This document shows positions 44,296-53,824 of a DNA stretch of 64,000 bases, one piece after another. The stretch spans positions 62,001 to 126,000 of the forward strand of contig NZ_JACRSZ010000009.1 in NCBI RefSeq assembly GCF_014385005.1, given 5' to 3'. The stretch's first letter is position 1; each line of letters starts with the position of its first letter. The translations under genes were made by a program, and so were the position numbers. The notes beneath the pieces were generated by a model that did not search any database, was not told the origin of the DNA, and worked only from the letters and a program-made list of their open reading frames with translations. This DNA is from Jingyaoa shaoxingensis (GTDB taxonomy: Bacteria > Bacillota > Clostridia > Lachnospirales > Lachnospiraceae).

Positions 44296-45681
44296 ATGGA
44301 TAAAAGAGCGATTCTTCGAAGTATCCCAAATATGAATGAATTACTGGAAGATAAAAAGATCCGTGAATTTCAGGAACGGATTGGAAGTGAGCAGTTAAAA
44401 AAAGCAATTCGAAATATTTTGGAACAGGTACGTTCTGAGATCATAGAAGGAAAAACAGAAAATGCGATAAATGAGAATCACTTAAAAGAGAGGATCGGAA
44501 AGCAGCTGGAAAAACTGACAGAGCCTGATATGAAAAAAGTAATCAATGCCACTGGAACGATTCTGCACACGAATTTGGGACGCGCACCGATCAGTAAAGA
44601 ACACATACAGCAGATTCTTTGTATGGCATCCGGTTATTCGAATCTGGAGTATGATCTGGATAAGGGACACAGAGGAGAGCGATATTCACATTTTGACGAA
44701 TTATTATGCAGGTTAACAGGTGCAGAGGCGGCGATGGCAGTCAATAACAATGCAGCGGCAGTTTTGTTAATGCTCAGTGCCCTTGGAAAAGAAAAAGAAG
44801 CCATTGTATCCCGTGGTGAACTGGTGGAAATCGGAGGAAAGTTCCGAATCCCGGATGTGATGGAGCAAAGCGGGACTATTTTAAAAGAAGTGGGAACCAC
44901 CAATAAGACACATCTGGAAGACTATGAAAAGGCGATTACCGAAGAAACAGGTATGATTTTGAAAGTACATACCAGCAATTATCAGATTGTAGGTTTTACG
45001 GAATCAGTAGAGATCCAGCGTCTGGCAGCATTGGGAAGAGAGCATGGGATACCGGTTCTGGCAGATCTTGGAAGCGGTGTATTACTTTCAATGGAAAAAT
45101 ATGGACTGCCACACGAACCTACCGTTCAGGAAATGATTCAGGCAGGTGCAGATCTGGTATCTTTCAGCGGAGATAAACTGCTTGGGGGGCCTCAGGCAGG
45201 CATTATCGTTGGCAAGAAAAAATATATGGATATATTAAAAAAGCATCCATTGACGAGAGCGCTGCGGATTGATAAATTTACAGCAGCGGCACTGGAATTA
45301 ACACTGCGGGAATATCTGAATCCGAAAAATGCGTTAAGCAATCTTCCGGCACTGAAAATGATTGCAAAGACAGCAGAAGATATCAGAAAGGATGCAAATG
45401 AGCTGTGTCAGATGATGCAGGAGAAAGAACTGCCCTTTGAAATCGGTGTAGAACCATGTGAATCTCAGATTGGGGGAGGTGCATTCCCAACTGCGAACTT
45501 AAGTGGATATGCGGTAGTTTTGACTTGTAAGCAGAAAAAATGCCAGGATATCGTAGATGCGATGGAACAGCTGCCGGTTCCTGTTATATGCAGATGCCAG
45601 AAAGATCAGATCATTCTGGATGTGAGGACATTAGAAAAAGAAGACATGGAAATCATTGTGAGAGAATTGGAGCTTTTATGA
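44296..45681 (+). CDS. selA: L-seryl-tRNA(Sec) selenium transferase
   Basis: 461 residues from ATG 44296 with CGGAG upstream (an earlier in-frame codon at 44218 lacks a site). PLP enzyme, decameric in relatives; PLP lysine Lys294 in GDKLLGGPQAG, and VINATGTILHTNLGRAPIS, YSNLEYDLDKGHRGERY are SelA hallmarks. It converts Ser-tRNA(Sec) to Sec-tRNA(Sec) with selenophosphate. Stop overlaps selB, so the two are coupled. Confidence 0.97.
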   Translation: MDKRAILRSIPNMNELLEDKKIREFQERIGSEQLKKAIRNILEQVRSEIIEGKTENAINENHLKERIGKQLEKLTEPDMKKVINATGTILHTNLGRAPISKEHIQQILCMASGYSNLEYDLDKGHRGERYSHFDELLCRLTGAEAAMAVNNNAAAVLLMLSALGKEKEAIVSRGELVEIGGKFRIPDVMEQSGTILKEVGTTNKTHLEDYEKAITEETGMILKVHTSNYQIVGFTESVEIQRLAALGREHGIPVLADLGSGVLLSMEKYGLPHEPTVQEMIQAGADLVSFSGDKLLGGPQAGIIVGKKKYMDILKKHPLTRALRIDKFTAAALELTLREYLNPKNALSNLPALKMIAKTAEDIRKDANELCQMMQEKELPFEIGVEPCESQIGGGAFPTANLSGYAVVLTCKQKKCQDIVDAMEQLPVPVICRCQKDQIILDVRTLEKEDMEIIVRELELL

Positions 45682-47591
45682 AACATATCATCATTGGAAC
45701 AGCAGGTCATATCGACCACGGAAAGACAACATTAATCAAAGCATTAACCGGATGCAATACGGACCGTTGGAAGGAAGAGCAGGAACGCGGGATTACCATT
45801 GACCTGGGATTTGCGTTTTTTGATCTTCCAAATGGAGATCGGGCGGGGATCGTAGATGTGCCTGGACATGAGAAGTTTATACACAATATGGTTGCCGGAG
45901 TAGTTGGCATGGATATGGTGCTTCTGGTTATCGCTGCGGATGAGGGAATTATGCCTCAGACGAAGGAGCATATGGATATTTTACATCTTCTGGGCATTCA
46001 GAAGTGTATCGTCGTTTTAAATAAGATGGATCTGGTGGATGAGGAATGGCTGGAACTGATGGAAGAAGAAGTGAGAGACCAGCTGCAGGATACGTTTTTA
46101 AAGGATGCACCTGTTGTAAAGGTATCTTCTGTAACAGGAGAAGGATTAAAAGAACTGACAGATGCGATTGTAAAAATGGAAACATCTGAGGTACAGGAAA
46201 AAGAGATTCATACGATTCCAAGACTTCCGATTGACCGGGTTTTTACCATTTCGGGATTTGGGACAATTGTCACCGGAACTTTGATTTCCGGCATAATCCG
46301 TAAAGATGATACTTTGCAGCTTTACCCGTGGAATGCCCCATGCAAAGTACGGAATATCCAGGTACATGGAAAAAATGTAGATGAATGCAGTGCAGGACAG
46401 CGTGTAGCTGTGAATCTGACTGGTATAAAAAAGGAAGATATCAGCCGGGGAGATGTACTGGCTTCACCGAACAGCATGAAGGGTACGACCTTGCTGGATG
46501 TAAAGCTGAAGATTTTAAAAGACAGTAATCGAATTGTAAAGAATCGGAGCAGGCTGCATTTATTTACCGGAACCAGCGAAGTGCTCTGTCGTGCAATTTT
46601 ATTGGATCGTGATGAATTAAAGGCAGGAGAGGAGTGTTTTGCACAGCTTCGTCTGGAACAGGAACTGGCACTTCGAAAAGGAGACAGATTTGTGGTTCGT
46701 TTTTATTCTCCGATGGAGACAATTGGGGGTGGAGAAGTGCTGGAGCCAAATCCAAAGGCCAAGAGAAGGTTCAAGGAAGCAGCGTTGGAAGAACTGCGGC
46801 GTAAAGAAGCAGGTTCTTCTGTGGATGTGGTACAGATGCATGTGAAATCACACAGAGATACGCTGATTACCATAACGGAACTGGCAAAATTAACTGCTCT
46901 GTCGGAAGAGGAAATACGTCAGGACGTATCGGAACTGGAAGATGGATCAGAAGCTTTGGTATTCCCAATGAAAAAGGATACCTATGTCTGGATGCGGGAC
47001 GATGAGTTATATCTTCAGGATCAGATTAAGGCAGAACTGAAAAAATACCATCATAAATTCCCATATCGTCATGGTATAAAAAAGGCTGAGATTCAGACAA
47101 AATACATGAAAAAAATCAAACCTGTGGTTGCAGCTAAAATATTTGAACACTGGGAGACAGAAGAGAGTATTATTTCCAGCGGCGAGTATTTACACTTGCC
47201 GGAATTTGAAATTTTGAAAGATGCGAGATATGAGGGATGCAGAAAACTTTTGCTGAATTCTTTCGAAAAAGCAGAATATCAATTTATAAAACTCTCAGAA
47301 ACAGATGTCGAGAAAGAGTATGCTGATATGGGAGAAGATATTCTTTTACTCCTGCGAGAAGAGAATCAGGTTGTTCGTTTAAGTGAAGATGCATATACGG
47401 TAAAATCATTGTTGGAAACGGCAGCAGAGAAAATACGGGAAGTGGTTCAGCAACAGCCGGTGATTACCATCTCAGAAGTGCGAGATCTGTTCTCGACCAG
47501 CCGAAAAAATGCAAAACTGATACTGGAATATACGGATGGTCAGAGAATCACCAGGAATACAGGAGCAGAGAGTGAGTGGAAGGCATACTGA
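45678..47591 (+). CDS. selB: Selenocysteine-specific elongation factor
   Basis: 637 residues from ATG 45678, overlapping the selA stop. GTPase motifs [31 protein letters not shown] and NKMD; then EF-Tu-like domains 2-3 and four C-terminal winged helices (from about residue 400) that bind the SECIS hairpin. Delivers Sec-tRNA(Sec) to UGA codons of fdhA and selD here. Confidence 0.96.
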   Translation: MKHIIIGTAGHIDHGKTTLIKALTGCNTDRWKEEQERGITIDLGFAFFDLPNGDRAGIVDVPGHEKFIHNMVAGVVGMDMVLLVIAADEGIMPQTKEHMDILHLLGIQKCIVVLNKMDLVDEEWLELMEEEVRDQLQDTFLKDAPVVKVSSVTGEGLKELTDAIVKMETSEVQEKEIHTIPRLPIDRVFTISGFGTIVTGTLISGIIRKDDTLQLYPWNAPCKVRNIQVHGKNVDECSAGQRVAVNLTGIKKEDISRGDVLASPNSMKGTTLLDVKLKILKDSNRIVKNRSRLHLFTGTSEVLCRAILLDRDELKAGEECFAQLRLEQELALRKGDRFVVRFYSPMETIGGGEVLEPNPKAKRRFKEAALEELRRKEAGSSVDVVQMHVKSHRDTLITITELAKLTALSEEEIRQDVSELEDGSEALVFPMKKDTYVWMRDDELYLQDQIKAELKKYHHKFPYRHGIKKAEIQTKYMKKIKPVVAAKIFEHWETEESIISSGEYLHLPEFEILKDARYEGCRKLLLNSFEKAEYQFIKLSETDVEKEYADMGEDILLLLREENQVVRLSEDAYTVKSLLETAAEKIREVVQQQPVITISEVRDLFSTSRKNAKLILEYTDGQRITRNTGAESEWKAY

Positions 47592-47607
47592 GTAAGTAAG
47601 AAATAAG

Positions 47608-47636
47608 TTGCTATTTTAAGATACTTGTGATAAAAT
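47608..47636 (+). promoter_or_regulatory. Sigma-A promoter of selC
   Basis: TTGCTA (47608-47613), 17 bases, TAAAAT (47631-47636), 14 bases before the tRNA 5' end. Confidence 0.7.
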
Positions 47637-47650
47637 GAAATGATAAAAAT

Positions 47651-47747
47651 GGGAGTAGATAGGTGCTGGTGTGCCTCCTGGTCTTCAAAACCTGTGATAG
47701 CGGTTAACTCCCGCTTAGGTGGGTTCGATTCCCACATACTTCCGCCA
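47651..47747 (+). tRNA. selC: tRNA-Sec (anticodon UCA)
   Basis: 97 nt including the encoded CCA. Anticodon TCA at 47685-47687 in loop CTTCAAA. Extended D stem (AGGTGC/GTGCCT, 6 bp with G-U), long variable arm with AGCGG/CCGCT, T arm GTGGG-TTCGATT-CCCAC, and an 8-position acceptor stem (GGGAGTAG against ATACTTCC, with a mismatch at the eighth pair), discriminator G. The 8+5 helix type is the hallmark of bacterial tRNA-Sec. A U-U mismatch seems to lie in the anticodon stem. Located directly after selB. Confidence 0.93.
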
Positions 47748-47756
47748 GAAAGTGAT

Positions 47757-47784
47757 CGGTCTCTTGTAAAAGAGACCGTTTTTT
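47757..47784 (+). terminator. Terminator after selC
   Basis: CGGTCTCTT (47757-47765) / AAGAGACCG (47770-47778), 4-nt loop, then T6. Confidence 0.88.
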
Positions 47785-47940
47785 GAACGCAGATAAGCAT
47801 TCCCCCCCGCTTCAAGTGCGCGGAGCACTAAGCGGCGGGTGAGGGGGATGCTTCTGTCAGTGAGAGCCTTCAGCTCCCACTGACAGATCGCGAAGCGACT
47901 GCGTTCATGAGCAAGCAGCGAAGCGGATTGCGAATATCCG
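47785..47940. repeat. Four-way-junction palindromic element, mobile repeat or ncRNA
   Basis: Outer stem GAACGCAG (47785-47792) / CTGCGTTC (47899-47906). Inside lie three helices: AAGCAT.CCCCC/GGGGGATGCTT (47795-47853, continued by CCGCTT/AAGCGG and AGTGC/GCACT), CTGTCAGTG/CACTGACAG (47854-47886, inner GAGC/GCTC) and TCGC/GCGA (47888-47898). Nearly every base is paired. CGGAT/ATCCG (47924-47940) follows. No ORF. The family is not identified from this window. Confidence 0.7.
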
Positions 47941-47965
47941 TTTGACTAGAAAGAAGGTGGCAGTT

Positions 47966-49006
47966 ATGAATCATCAGTATAAATTGACAGCGATGACAGC
48001 AAAGGGTGGTTGAGCGTCCAAACAGGGACCTGAGGTACTCAGGCAAATATTGGGAAAGCTTCCGGAACAGCATTGTGAACCACTTTTGGTTGGTTTTGGT
48101 TCCAGTGATGATGCGGCTGTTTATCAGATGAATAAGGATCAGGCTCTAATTCAGACCATTGATTTTTTCCCGCCACCAGTAGATGATCCGTATCTTTTTG
48201 GACAGATTGCAGCAGCGAATGCTTTGAGTGATGTCTATGCCATGGGCGGAAGACCGGTACTGGCACTAAACCTTCTTGCATTTCCATCTTGTTTGGATCC
48301 AAAATGTATACAGGAAATTTTGAGAGGTGGCTATGAAAAAGTAGCTGAGTCCGGAGCTGTGGTGGCAGGAGGGCATACTATTGAGGATAATGAACCAAAG
48401 TACGGACTGTCAGTATCCGGTGTAGTACATCCGGCAAAAATCTGGAGAAACGATACAGCTCAGGAAGACGATGTACTGATCTTGACCAAGCCAATAGGAA
48501 CAGGAATCTATGCACTGGCATCTAGAGGAGGTCTGTTGAATGAAGCAGAAGAATCAGAAATGCTGAAATGGATGACTTTGCTAAATCGTCAGGCATGTGA
48601 GGTGTTTAGCCAGTTTACCGTTCACGCCTGTACTGATGTTACAGGGTTTGGACTTCTCGGACATGTCTGTGAGATGGCAGAAGGAAGTAAAAAAGTGATT
48701 CATATTTATGCAGATCAGATCCCGTTTCTTCCAAAGACGGAAGAGATGGCTGTTATGGGAATATTACCATCTGGAGTGTACCAGAATCTGGAATATCTGA
48801 ATTCTAAAGTGCGTTTTTCATCTACGGTATCACAATGGAAACGAGATGCATTGATGGATCCGCAGACGTCTGGGGGACTGTTAGCGGCAATTCCGGCAGA
48901 TGAAAAAGAAGAATGTCTGCGGATGATGGAAGAAAGAGGCTGTTTTGCCAGAGTAGTAGGAAACATAACAGGGGAATTAGATACTGTTTTGACAGAAGTA
49001 GGATAG
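47966..49006 (+). CDS. selD: Selenide, water dikinase, selenocysteine-containing
   Basis: 346 residues; ATG follows AAGAAGGTGG. TGA at 48011-48013 is read as selenocysteine 16 (AKGGUASKQGP), the position of the catalytic Cys/Sec of SelD, with the conserved Lys four residues further. Downstream motifs GSSDDAAVYQ, TIDFFPPPVDDPYLFGQIAAANALSDVYAMGG and GGHTIEDNEPKYGLSV are SelD signatures. Makes selenophosphate from selenide and ATP. Being itself a selenoprotein, it needs its own product. Confidence 0.95.
48014..48043 (+). promoter_or_regulatory. SECIS element in selD
   Basis: CCTGAG (48029-48034) / CTCAGG (48038-48043) around GTA, starting 15 bases after the UGA. The loop contains G-U as expected. 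Confidence 0.65.
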
Positions 49007-49021
49007 GAGGATAAGATTACA

Positions 49022-50056
49022 ATGAAGGGTCTGGTAATTTGGAAAGATGGACATGCAAGTCTGGAAGAAATGAAGAAACCGGAGATTGGAGAGTATCAGG
49101 CGCTGGTACGAATGACCGCCGGTGCATTATGTGGTACGGATAAAGAAATTATTTATGATAAACTAAAAGGATTTCATAATTATCCTACTGTCCTTGGTCA
49201 TGAGGGAATTGGCCGTGTGGAAGCAATCGGAAGTAAAGTGAAAAATTTCACCGTAGGAGATAAAATTGTACTTCCATTTCTGGATGATGGAGAAGAATTC
49301 TATTCAACCTGGGGCGCCTTTGCAGAGTATGCGGTTATTGGTGATGCTGAGGCAATGCTGGAGGATGGACACACTGTGGGAGACGGTGTGCTGACAGAGG
49401 GCAATCTGGGACAGAAGAAGATCCCTGAGGGATTGGATGATGTGGAAGCAGCTATGATTGTCACATATCGTGAAGTGTATTCTACGATGAAGCGTCTTGG
49501 TTTCCAGAAGGGAAAAAGCCTGATACTTTATGGCGCAGGTCCGGTAGGTCTTGTATTTATTACTCTGGCAAAATACATGGGACTTTCCCCTGTTATTTGT
49601 GTGGATCACACGGAGAAAAAGCTGGAGTCAGCAAGAAAATGTGGTGCGGACTATACACTGAATTTTGACCAGTGTGATGTAACAGAAGAAGTGTTAAAAA
49701 TCCTTCCAGAAAAAGCAGACATGATTCTGGATGCGGCGGGGGTGCCGGCATTGATCAATCAGAATCTGAAACTGGTGAAGAATTTTGGCGATGTATGTAT
49801 CTATGGAGAAACAGCCAAAAGCGAATATCTGATTAACTGGGAAGAAGCTCCGTTTTGCTTTAATCTGCGATTTGCCCAGTGGCCGTCGAAGGCAGAAGAA
49901 GCAGAGGTGCATGATGAAATCATAGCACTTATAAAGCAGGGCATATTAAAGGGTTCTAATTATATATCGGATGTGTTTGATTTTAAAGACAGTGTAGAGG
50001 CAATCGAATACTTCAAAGCTAAGAAAAATATTGGAAAGATTGCAATTCGGTTTTAG
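49022..50056 (+). CDS. Zinc-type alcohol dehydrogenase family protein
   Basis: 344 residues. Medium-chain dehydrogenase: catalytic zinc ligands Cys (GALCGTD) and His-Glu (GHEGIGRV), Rossmann motif LYGAGPVGLVF. The four-cysteine structural zinc lobe is missing. Substrate unknown; relatives include threonine/sorbitol dehydrogenase-like enzymes. Begins 15 bases after selD with GGAGG upstream, so it is probably in the same transcript. A link to selenium metabolism is suggested only by position. Confidence 0.85.
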   Translation: MKGLVIWKDGHASLEEMKKPEIGEYQALVRMTAGALCGTDKEIIYDKLKGFHNYPTVLGHEGIGRVEAIGSKVKNFTVGDKIVLPFLDDGEEFYSTWGAFAEYAVIGDAEAMLEDGHTVGDGVLTEGNLGQKKIPEGLDDVEAAMIVTYREVYSTMKRLGFQKGKSLILYGAGPVGLVFITLAKYMGLSPVICVDHTEKKLESARKCGADYTLNFDQCDVTEEVLKILPEKADMILDAAGVPALINQNLKLVKNFGDVCIYGETAKSEYLINWEEAPFCFNLRFAQWPSKAEEAEVHDEIIALIKQGILKGSNYISDVFDFKDSVEAIEYFKAKKNIGKIAIRF

Positions 50057-50149
50057 GACAGTTTGAAATGCCAGTTATTTCTAATGAAAACAGAGGGCAG
50101 GGAATCCATATCCGCTGCTGTATATGTAAAAAACTTGAGGAGAGCAGCT

Positions 50150-50605
50150 ATGAGTATAAGAAGCGCACAGACTAAAGATTTATCAAGAATTGCTGAAATT
50201 TTTGTATTCAATAACAGAATCAATTATCTGCCAATATTCAAAGATGAATCCTATTCCTTTGGAGAATTGCAGGTAGTATCGTTCATAGACCAGTATCTGA
50301 AAAAGAAAGAAGTATACCAGAACCTTTTTGTATATGATGACGGACTAATCAAAGGATTCCTGCAAATGAAGGGAACAGAAATCTATAAGTTGTATATAGA
50401 GCCGTGTTTTCAGAGGGAAGGAATAGGTCATGAACTGATCGAATTTGCCATAAAAGAATTTGGAGCAGATCATCTGTGGGTATTGGAAAAGAATGTAAAA
50501 GCAATTGCATTTTACAACAGACATGGATTTTGCTTTACAGGTCAAAAGCAATTTGAGGAAGGCACCACAGAATATGTGATGGAATTGAAGAGAGAAATAT
50601 TTTAA
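50150..50605 (+). CDS. GNAT-family N-acetyltransferase
   Basis: 151 residues from ATG 50150, behind GAGGAGA. LYIEPCFQREGIGHELIEFA is the acetyl-CoA binding strand and loop, and LEKNVKAIAFYNRHGF is the typical C-terminal motif. Small acetyltransferase of unknown substrate. An upstream in-frame extension (from 50063) is not supported by a site. Between the alcohol dehydrogenase and the LysR gene. Confidence 0.85.
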   Translation: MSIRSAQTKDLSRIAEIFVFNNRINYLPIFKDESYSFGELQVVSFIDQYLKKKEVYQNLFVYDDGLIKGFLQMKGTEIYKLYIEPCFQREGIGHELIEFAIKEFGADHLWVLEKNVKAIAFYNRHGFCFTGQKQFEEGTTEYVMELKREIF

Positions 50606-50711
50606 GATAACGGAAAAATGTGTGGAGGAGAATTCACTGATGAACTGGTCCATTGGACACCAACACGGAGTGCCATCAGGGACAGTAAAAAAGCCATAAA
50701 CACCGTCCCCA

Positions 50712-51659
50712 TCATCCCACAGGAATATGTACCTTTGGTGAAGTTCGTGGATGTTCCGGTTTTGGACCGTATTTTTCACGGATCACTTCAACAAAAGATC
50801 TGGCAGCCGGTGTCAGTACCCGGTTTTTATGATAAACCAGATAGATGGAACGCTTCAGCAGTTCAGAATCCAGATCGAAACTCAAAAGGTATCCGAATTT
50901 TTCATAATCTTTTGCAGCAATTTTACTGATAATCGATACACCCAGACCGTGACAGACAGCCTGTTTGATGCTTTCGGTAGAAGGCAGTTCTGTCAGAATA
51001 TGAAGCTTTTGATCGTCTAGGCCGATGCTTTGAAAAAAAGCGTCGGCTTCTTTGCGTGTTCCGCTTCCCTTCTCACGGAAAATAAATGGGAGATAGCGAA
51101 GCTGGCTGACAGGAAGCTTTCCTTTATAGATCTGATAAGCAGGAGTGTTGGGGGTGATCAGAACCAGTTGATCATCCAATAAAGATTCGAAAATACATTT
51201 GGAATCAGGGATCTGCATACCGGTAAATCCCAATTCTGCATCGTAATTTTCAATCTGACTTATAACTGCAGAGCTGTCTGCCTGGCGGACAGAAATTTTC
51301 AGATCCGGATAACGCACATACATTTCAGTCAATAGCTGCGGCAGCAGATACTGAGAGGGAACTGTGGAGGCAGCTACCGGAAGTTCTCCCTTAATTTCGG
51401 TGGCATAAGACTGCATCATCAAGGAGGCCACATCTCTGGTATGCAAAAGTTCTTTGGCATAATCATAGAAAATCTGTCCGGCCTCAGAAAGCAACACTTC
51501 TTTGGTGGTACGTAAAATAAGCGGGACACCAAGTTCTGATTCCAGACTTTTGATATGTGCACTGACAGTAGGCTGAGACAGATACATGGCTTTGGCGGCT
51601 TTAGAAAAACTCTTATTCTCTGCTACCTGGACAAAAGCTTCCAATTGATGAAAATACAT
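50712..51659 (-). CDS. LysR-family regulator of the selenium-type operon
   Basis: 315 residues on the minus strand from the ATG at 51659-51657, which has AGAGGTG upstream; 16 further residues are open but unsupported. HTH: QVAENKSFSKAAKAMYLSQPTVSAHIKSLE. The effector domain follows (about 90-300). Divergent from the activase/double-cubane reductase operon with a perfect palindrome between, it probably controls that operon and itself. Similar regulators near sel genes are named selenium-metabolism LysR. The ligand is unknown. Confidence 0.9.
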   Translation of the reverse strand: MYFHQLEAFVQVAENKSFSKAAKAMYLSQPTVSAHIKSLESELGVPLILRTTKEVLLSEAGQIFYDYAKELLHTRDVASLMMQSYATEIKGELPVAASTVPSQYLLPQLLTEMYVRYPDLKISVRQADSSAVISQIENYDAELGFTGMQIPDSKCIFESLLDDQLVLITPNTPAYQIYKGKLPVSQLRYLPFIFREKGSGTRKEADAFFQSIGLDDQKLHILTELPSTESIKQAVCHGLGVSIISKIAAKDYEKFGYLLSFDLDSELLKRSIYLVYHKNRVLTPAARSFVEVIREKYGPKPEHPRTSPKVHIPVG

Positions 51660-51757
51660 AGGACACCTCTTTTTCGTGCAGGCATAACAGAAGAAAAGAC
51701 CTGACACTTTATAAATTTGTACATATCATACCATAATTCATAGAAAAAAGCGAGACT

Positions 51758-51780
51758 ATTTATAGATGTAATCTATAAAT
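51758..51780. promoter_or_regulatory. Perfect palindrome, probable LysR operator
   Basis: ATTTATAGAT (51758-51767), GTA, ATCTATAAAT (51771-51780). Lies in the divergent region and contains T-N11-A spacing, the general LysR box. Confidence 0.7.
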
Positions 51781-51805
51781 GCAAAGAAATCATCAGGCAT
51801 TTGAA

Positions 51806-51834
51806 TTAGACAAAAATACGGTAGATGTTATACT
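51806..51834 (+). promoter_or_regulatory. Promoter of the double-cubane/selenium operon
   Basis: TTAGAC (51806-51811), 17 bases, TATACT (51829-51834). The palindrome lies about 26 bases upstream of the -35, a position suited to activation. Confidence 0.55.
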
Positions 51835-51868
51835 TTTCTTAGAGAAATGACAGTAATGAGGTGAAAAG

Positions 51869-52645
51869 ATGGTGACATTAGGACTGGATTCCGGTTCTGC
51901 AACGACGAAAGCAGCAGTATTTGACGGAGAGAAGATCCAGAAAATTTATTTAGAAAAAACATCTGATCGTCCTGGTAAAGTGATCCGTGATATGTACAAC
52001 CAGTTATATTCCCCGGAGATTGCGATGACGGTAACGACTGGGTATGGCAGAGGGCTTCTTGAACAGGCAGACAGGAAGATTACAGAGATTACCTGTCATG
52101 GCGCAGGAGCAGCATACCTGATGCCACAGTGCAGAGCGGTGATTGATATCGGAGGACAGGATTGTAAGGTAATGCTTCTGGATGAACAGGGAAAAGTGAC
52201 AGATTTTCTGATGAACGATAAATGTGCTGCAGGAACAGGAAGATTCATCGAGATGACACTGGGACGGGTTGGAGCCAGGGTAGAAGATCTGGATGAATTT
52301 GTCAGGGGTGCCACACCGGAGAAGATCAACAGCATGTGTGCGGTATTTGCGGAAAGTGAGATCGTAGGTCTCCTGGCGCAGGAGAAAAAGGCAGGAGACA
52401 TTTTACTTGGGTGCCTTCATTCGATTTGTAAGAGAACTGCCATTTTTGCACAGAAGCTGATCCGGGAAAATGAATTGATTTTCTTTTCCGGGGGTCTGTC
52501 ACAGTCTAAAGTAATCAGAGAAATACTGGAATCCTATATGAAACCGGCGCATATTGTGACACATGAACTGGCTCAGTATACAGGAGCCATTGGTGCAGCA
52601 GTATTAGCTTATGAAAAAGCAGGGGGAAAGAAAACATGGAGTTAA
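51869..52645 (+). CDS. Acyl-CoA dehydratase activase (BadF/HgdC type)
   Basis: 258 residues. ASKHA ATPase: GLDSGSATTKAAVF (phosphate 1), DIGGQDCKVM, CAAGTGRFIE and GGLSQSKVIRE. The [4Fe-4S] bridging cysteines are in CAAG and MCAVFAES. These activators pump electrons at ATP cost into 2-hydroxyacyl-CoA dehydratases and double-cubane reductases. First gene of the operon; its 3' end overlaps the partner by 10 bases. Confidence 0.92.
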   Translation: MVTLGLDSGSATTKAAVFDGEKIQKIYLEKTSDRPGKVIRDMYNQLYSPEIAMTVTTGYGRGLLEQADRKITEITCHGAGAAYLMPQCRAVIDIGGQDCKVMLLDEQGKVTDFLMNDKCAAGTGRFIEMTLGRVGARVEDLDEFVRGATPEKINSMCAVFAESEIVGLLAQEKKAGDILLGCLHSICKRTAIFAQKLIRENELIFFSGGLSQSKVIREILESYMKPAHIVTHELAQYTGAIGAAVLAYEKAGGKKTWS

Positions 52646-53784
52646 GAAAAGAATTACCAGAAGTATTTGAAGAATTTGCAGATGCAAGAAAAAATTCATT
52701 CCTGGCAATTAAGAAAATTAAGGATGCAGGAACACCGATCGTAGGTGTGTTCTGTACCTATCTGCCAAGAGAGATCGCCAATGCCATGGGTGCAGCAGTG
52801 GTTGGACTTTGTTCCGTATCTGATGAGACCATTCCGGATGCAGAGAAGGATCTGCCAAGAAACCTCTGTCCACTGATCAAATCCAGCTATGGATTTGCGA
52901 AGACAGATAAATGCCCGTTCTTCTATTTTTCCGATCTGGTTGTGGGTGAGACTACCTGTGACGGAAAAAAGAAAATGTATGAAATGCTGGCAGAGTTTAA
53001 ACCGGTTCATGTGGTACAGCTGCCGAATAGCCAGACGGAAGATGGATACGAATTATACCGCAAAGAACTGATCCGTTTCAAAGAAGCACTGGAAGAAAAA
53101 TTTGAAGTAAAGATTACAGAAGAAGCCATTGCAAAAGAAATCAAAAAGAGAAACGGCATCAATCGTGCGCTGACCAGACTGCAGTATACAATGGCACAGG
53201 ATCCGGCTCCGGTTATGGGCCTGGATATTATCAATACGGTATATGGTTCTGGTTTTCAGATGAACTTGGATACACTGGAAGAGACCATTGATGCGGTAAC
53301 GGATAAGATTGAAAAAGAATATCAGGAAGGTAAGAACGTTGGGAAGAAGCCACGAATCCTGGTAACCGGTTCTCCGTCCGGTGGAGCTGCACTGAAGGTT
53401 ATCCGTGCCATTGAAGAAAATGGTGGTGTAGTAGTTTGTTTTGAAAACTGTACCGGTATGAAGCCGCTGGCAGAAGTAGATGAAGAAAATCCAGATGTGT
53501 ACGATGCACTTTCCAGAAAATATTTAAGTATCGGATGTTCCTGTATGTCTCCGAATAAAGCAAGAATGGAACTTCTGGAGAAACTGATCAAAGATTTTAA
53601 GGTAGATGCAGTGGTAGATCTGGTACTGCAGGCCTGTCATACCTACAATGTAGAGACAGCCATGGTGAAGAAGCTGGTAAAAGATAAGATGGGAATTCCA
53701 TATACCGTTGTTGAAACAGATTATTCCCAGGCAGATGTGGGACAGATTCAGACAAGAATGTCAGCATTTATTGAAATGCTATAA
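52636..53784 (+). CDS. Double-cubane-cluster reductase (HgdB/YjiM family)
   Basis: 382 residues. Family HgdB/BcrC. Cysteines in VFCTYLP, VVGLCS, RNLCPLIKS, ADKCPFFYF-type, VGETTCDGKKKMY, GCSCMSPNKARME, and LQACHTYNVE are the ligands of cubane clusters; GETTCDGKKK is the typical motif. The single-subunit form with its activase corresponds to double-cubane reductases (YjiM in E. coli), shown in Carboxydothermus to reduce small molecules such as acetylene. Natural substrate unknown; the neighbours suggest selenium or sulfur compounds. Confidence 0.88.
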   Translation: MELRKELPEVFEEFADARKNSFLAIKKIKDAGTPIVGVFCTYLPREIANAMGAAVVGLCSVSDETIPDAEKDLPRNLCPLIKSSYGFAKTDKCPFFYFSDLVVGETTCDGKKKMYEMLAEFKPVHVVQLPNSQTEDGYELYRKELIRFKEALEEKFEVKITEEAIAKEIKKRNGINRALTRLQYTMAQDPAPVMGLDIINTVYGSGFQMNLDTLEETIDAVTDKIEKEYQEGKNVGKKPRILVTGSPSGGAALKVIRAIEENGGVVVCFENCTGMKPLAEVDEENPDVYDALSRKYLSIGCSCMSPNKARMELLEKLIKDFKVDAVVDLVLQACHTYNVETAMVKKLVKDKMGIPYTVVETDYSQADVGQIQTRMSAFIEML

Positions 53785-53824
53785 GTAATAGTCAGATTTC
53801 GAAATAAAAGGAGATGCAAGTATT

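Noticed and set aside
45540..45677. N-terminal extension of SelB
   Set aside because: Overlaps selA coding sequence and has no family similarity; ATG 45678 gives the G-domain start.
47592..47650. Additional small gene after selB
   Set aside because: The stretch holds the selC promoter and no start with RBS.
48050..49006. Shorter SelD starting after the UGA
   Set aside because: It would lack the catalytic residue and the RBS; the ATG at 47966 has a good site and gives the full N terminus.
50618..50929. Open frame of 103 codons on the + strand
   Set aside because: It overlaps the 3' end of the LysR gene on the other strand and has no similarity I recognise.
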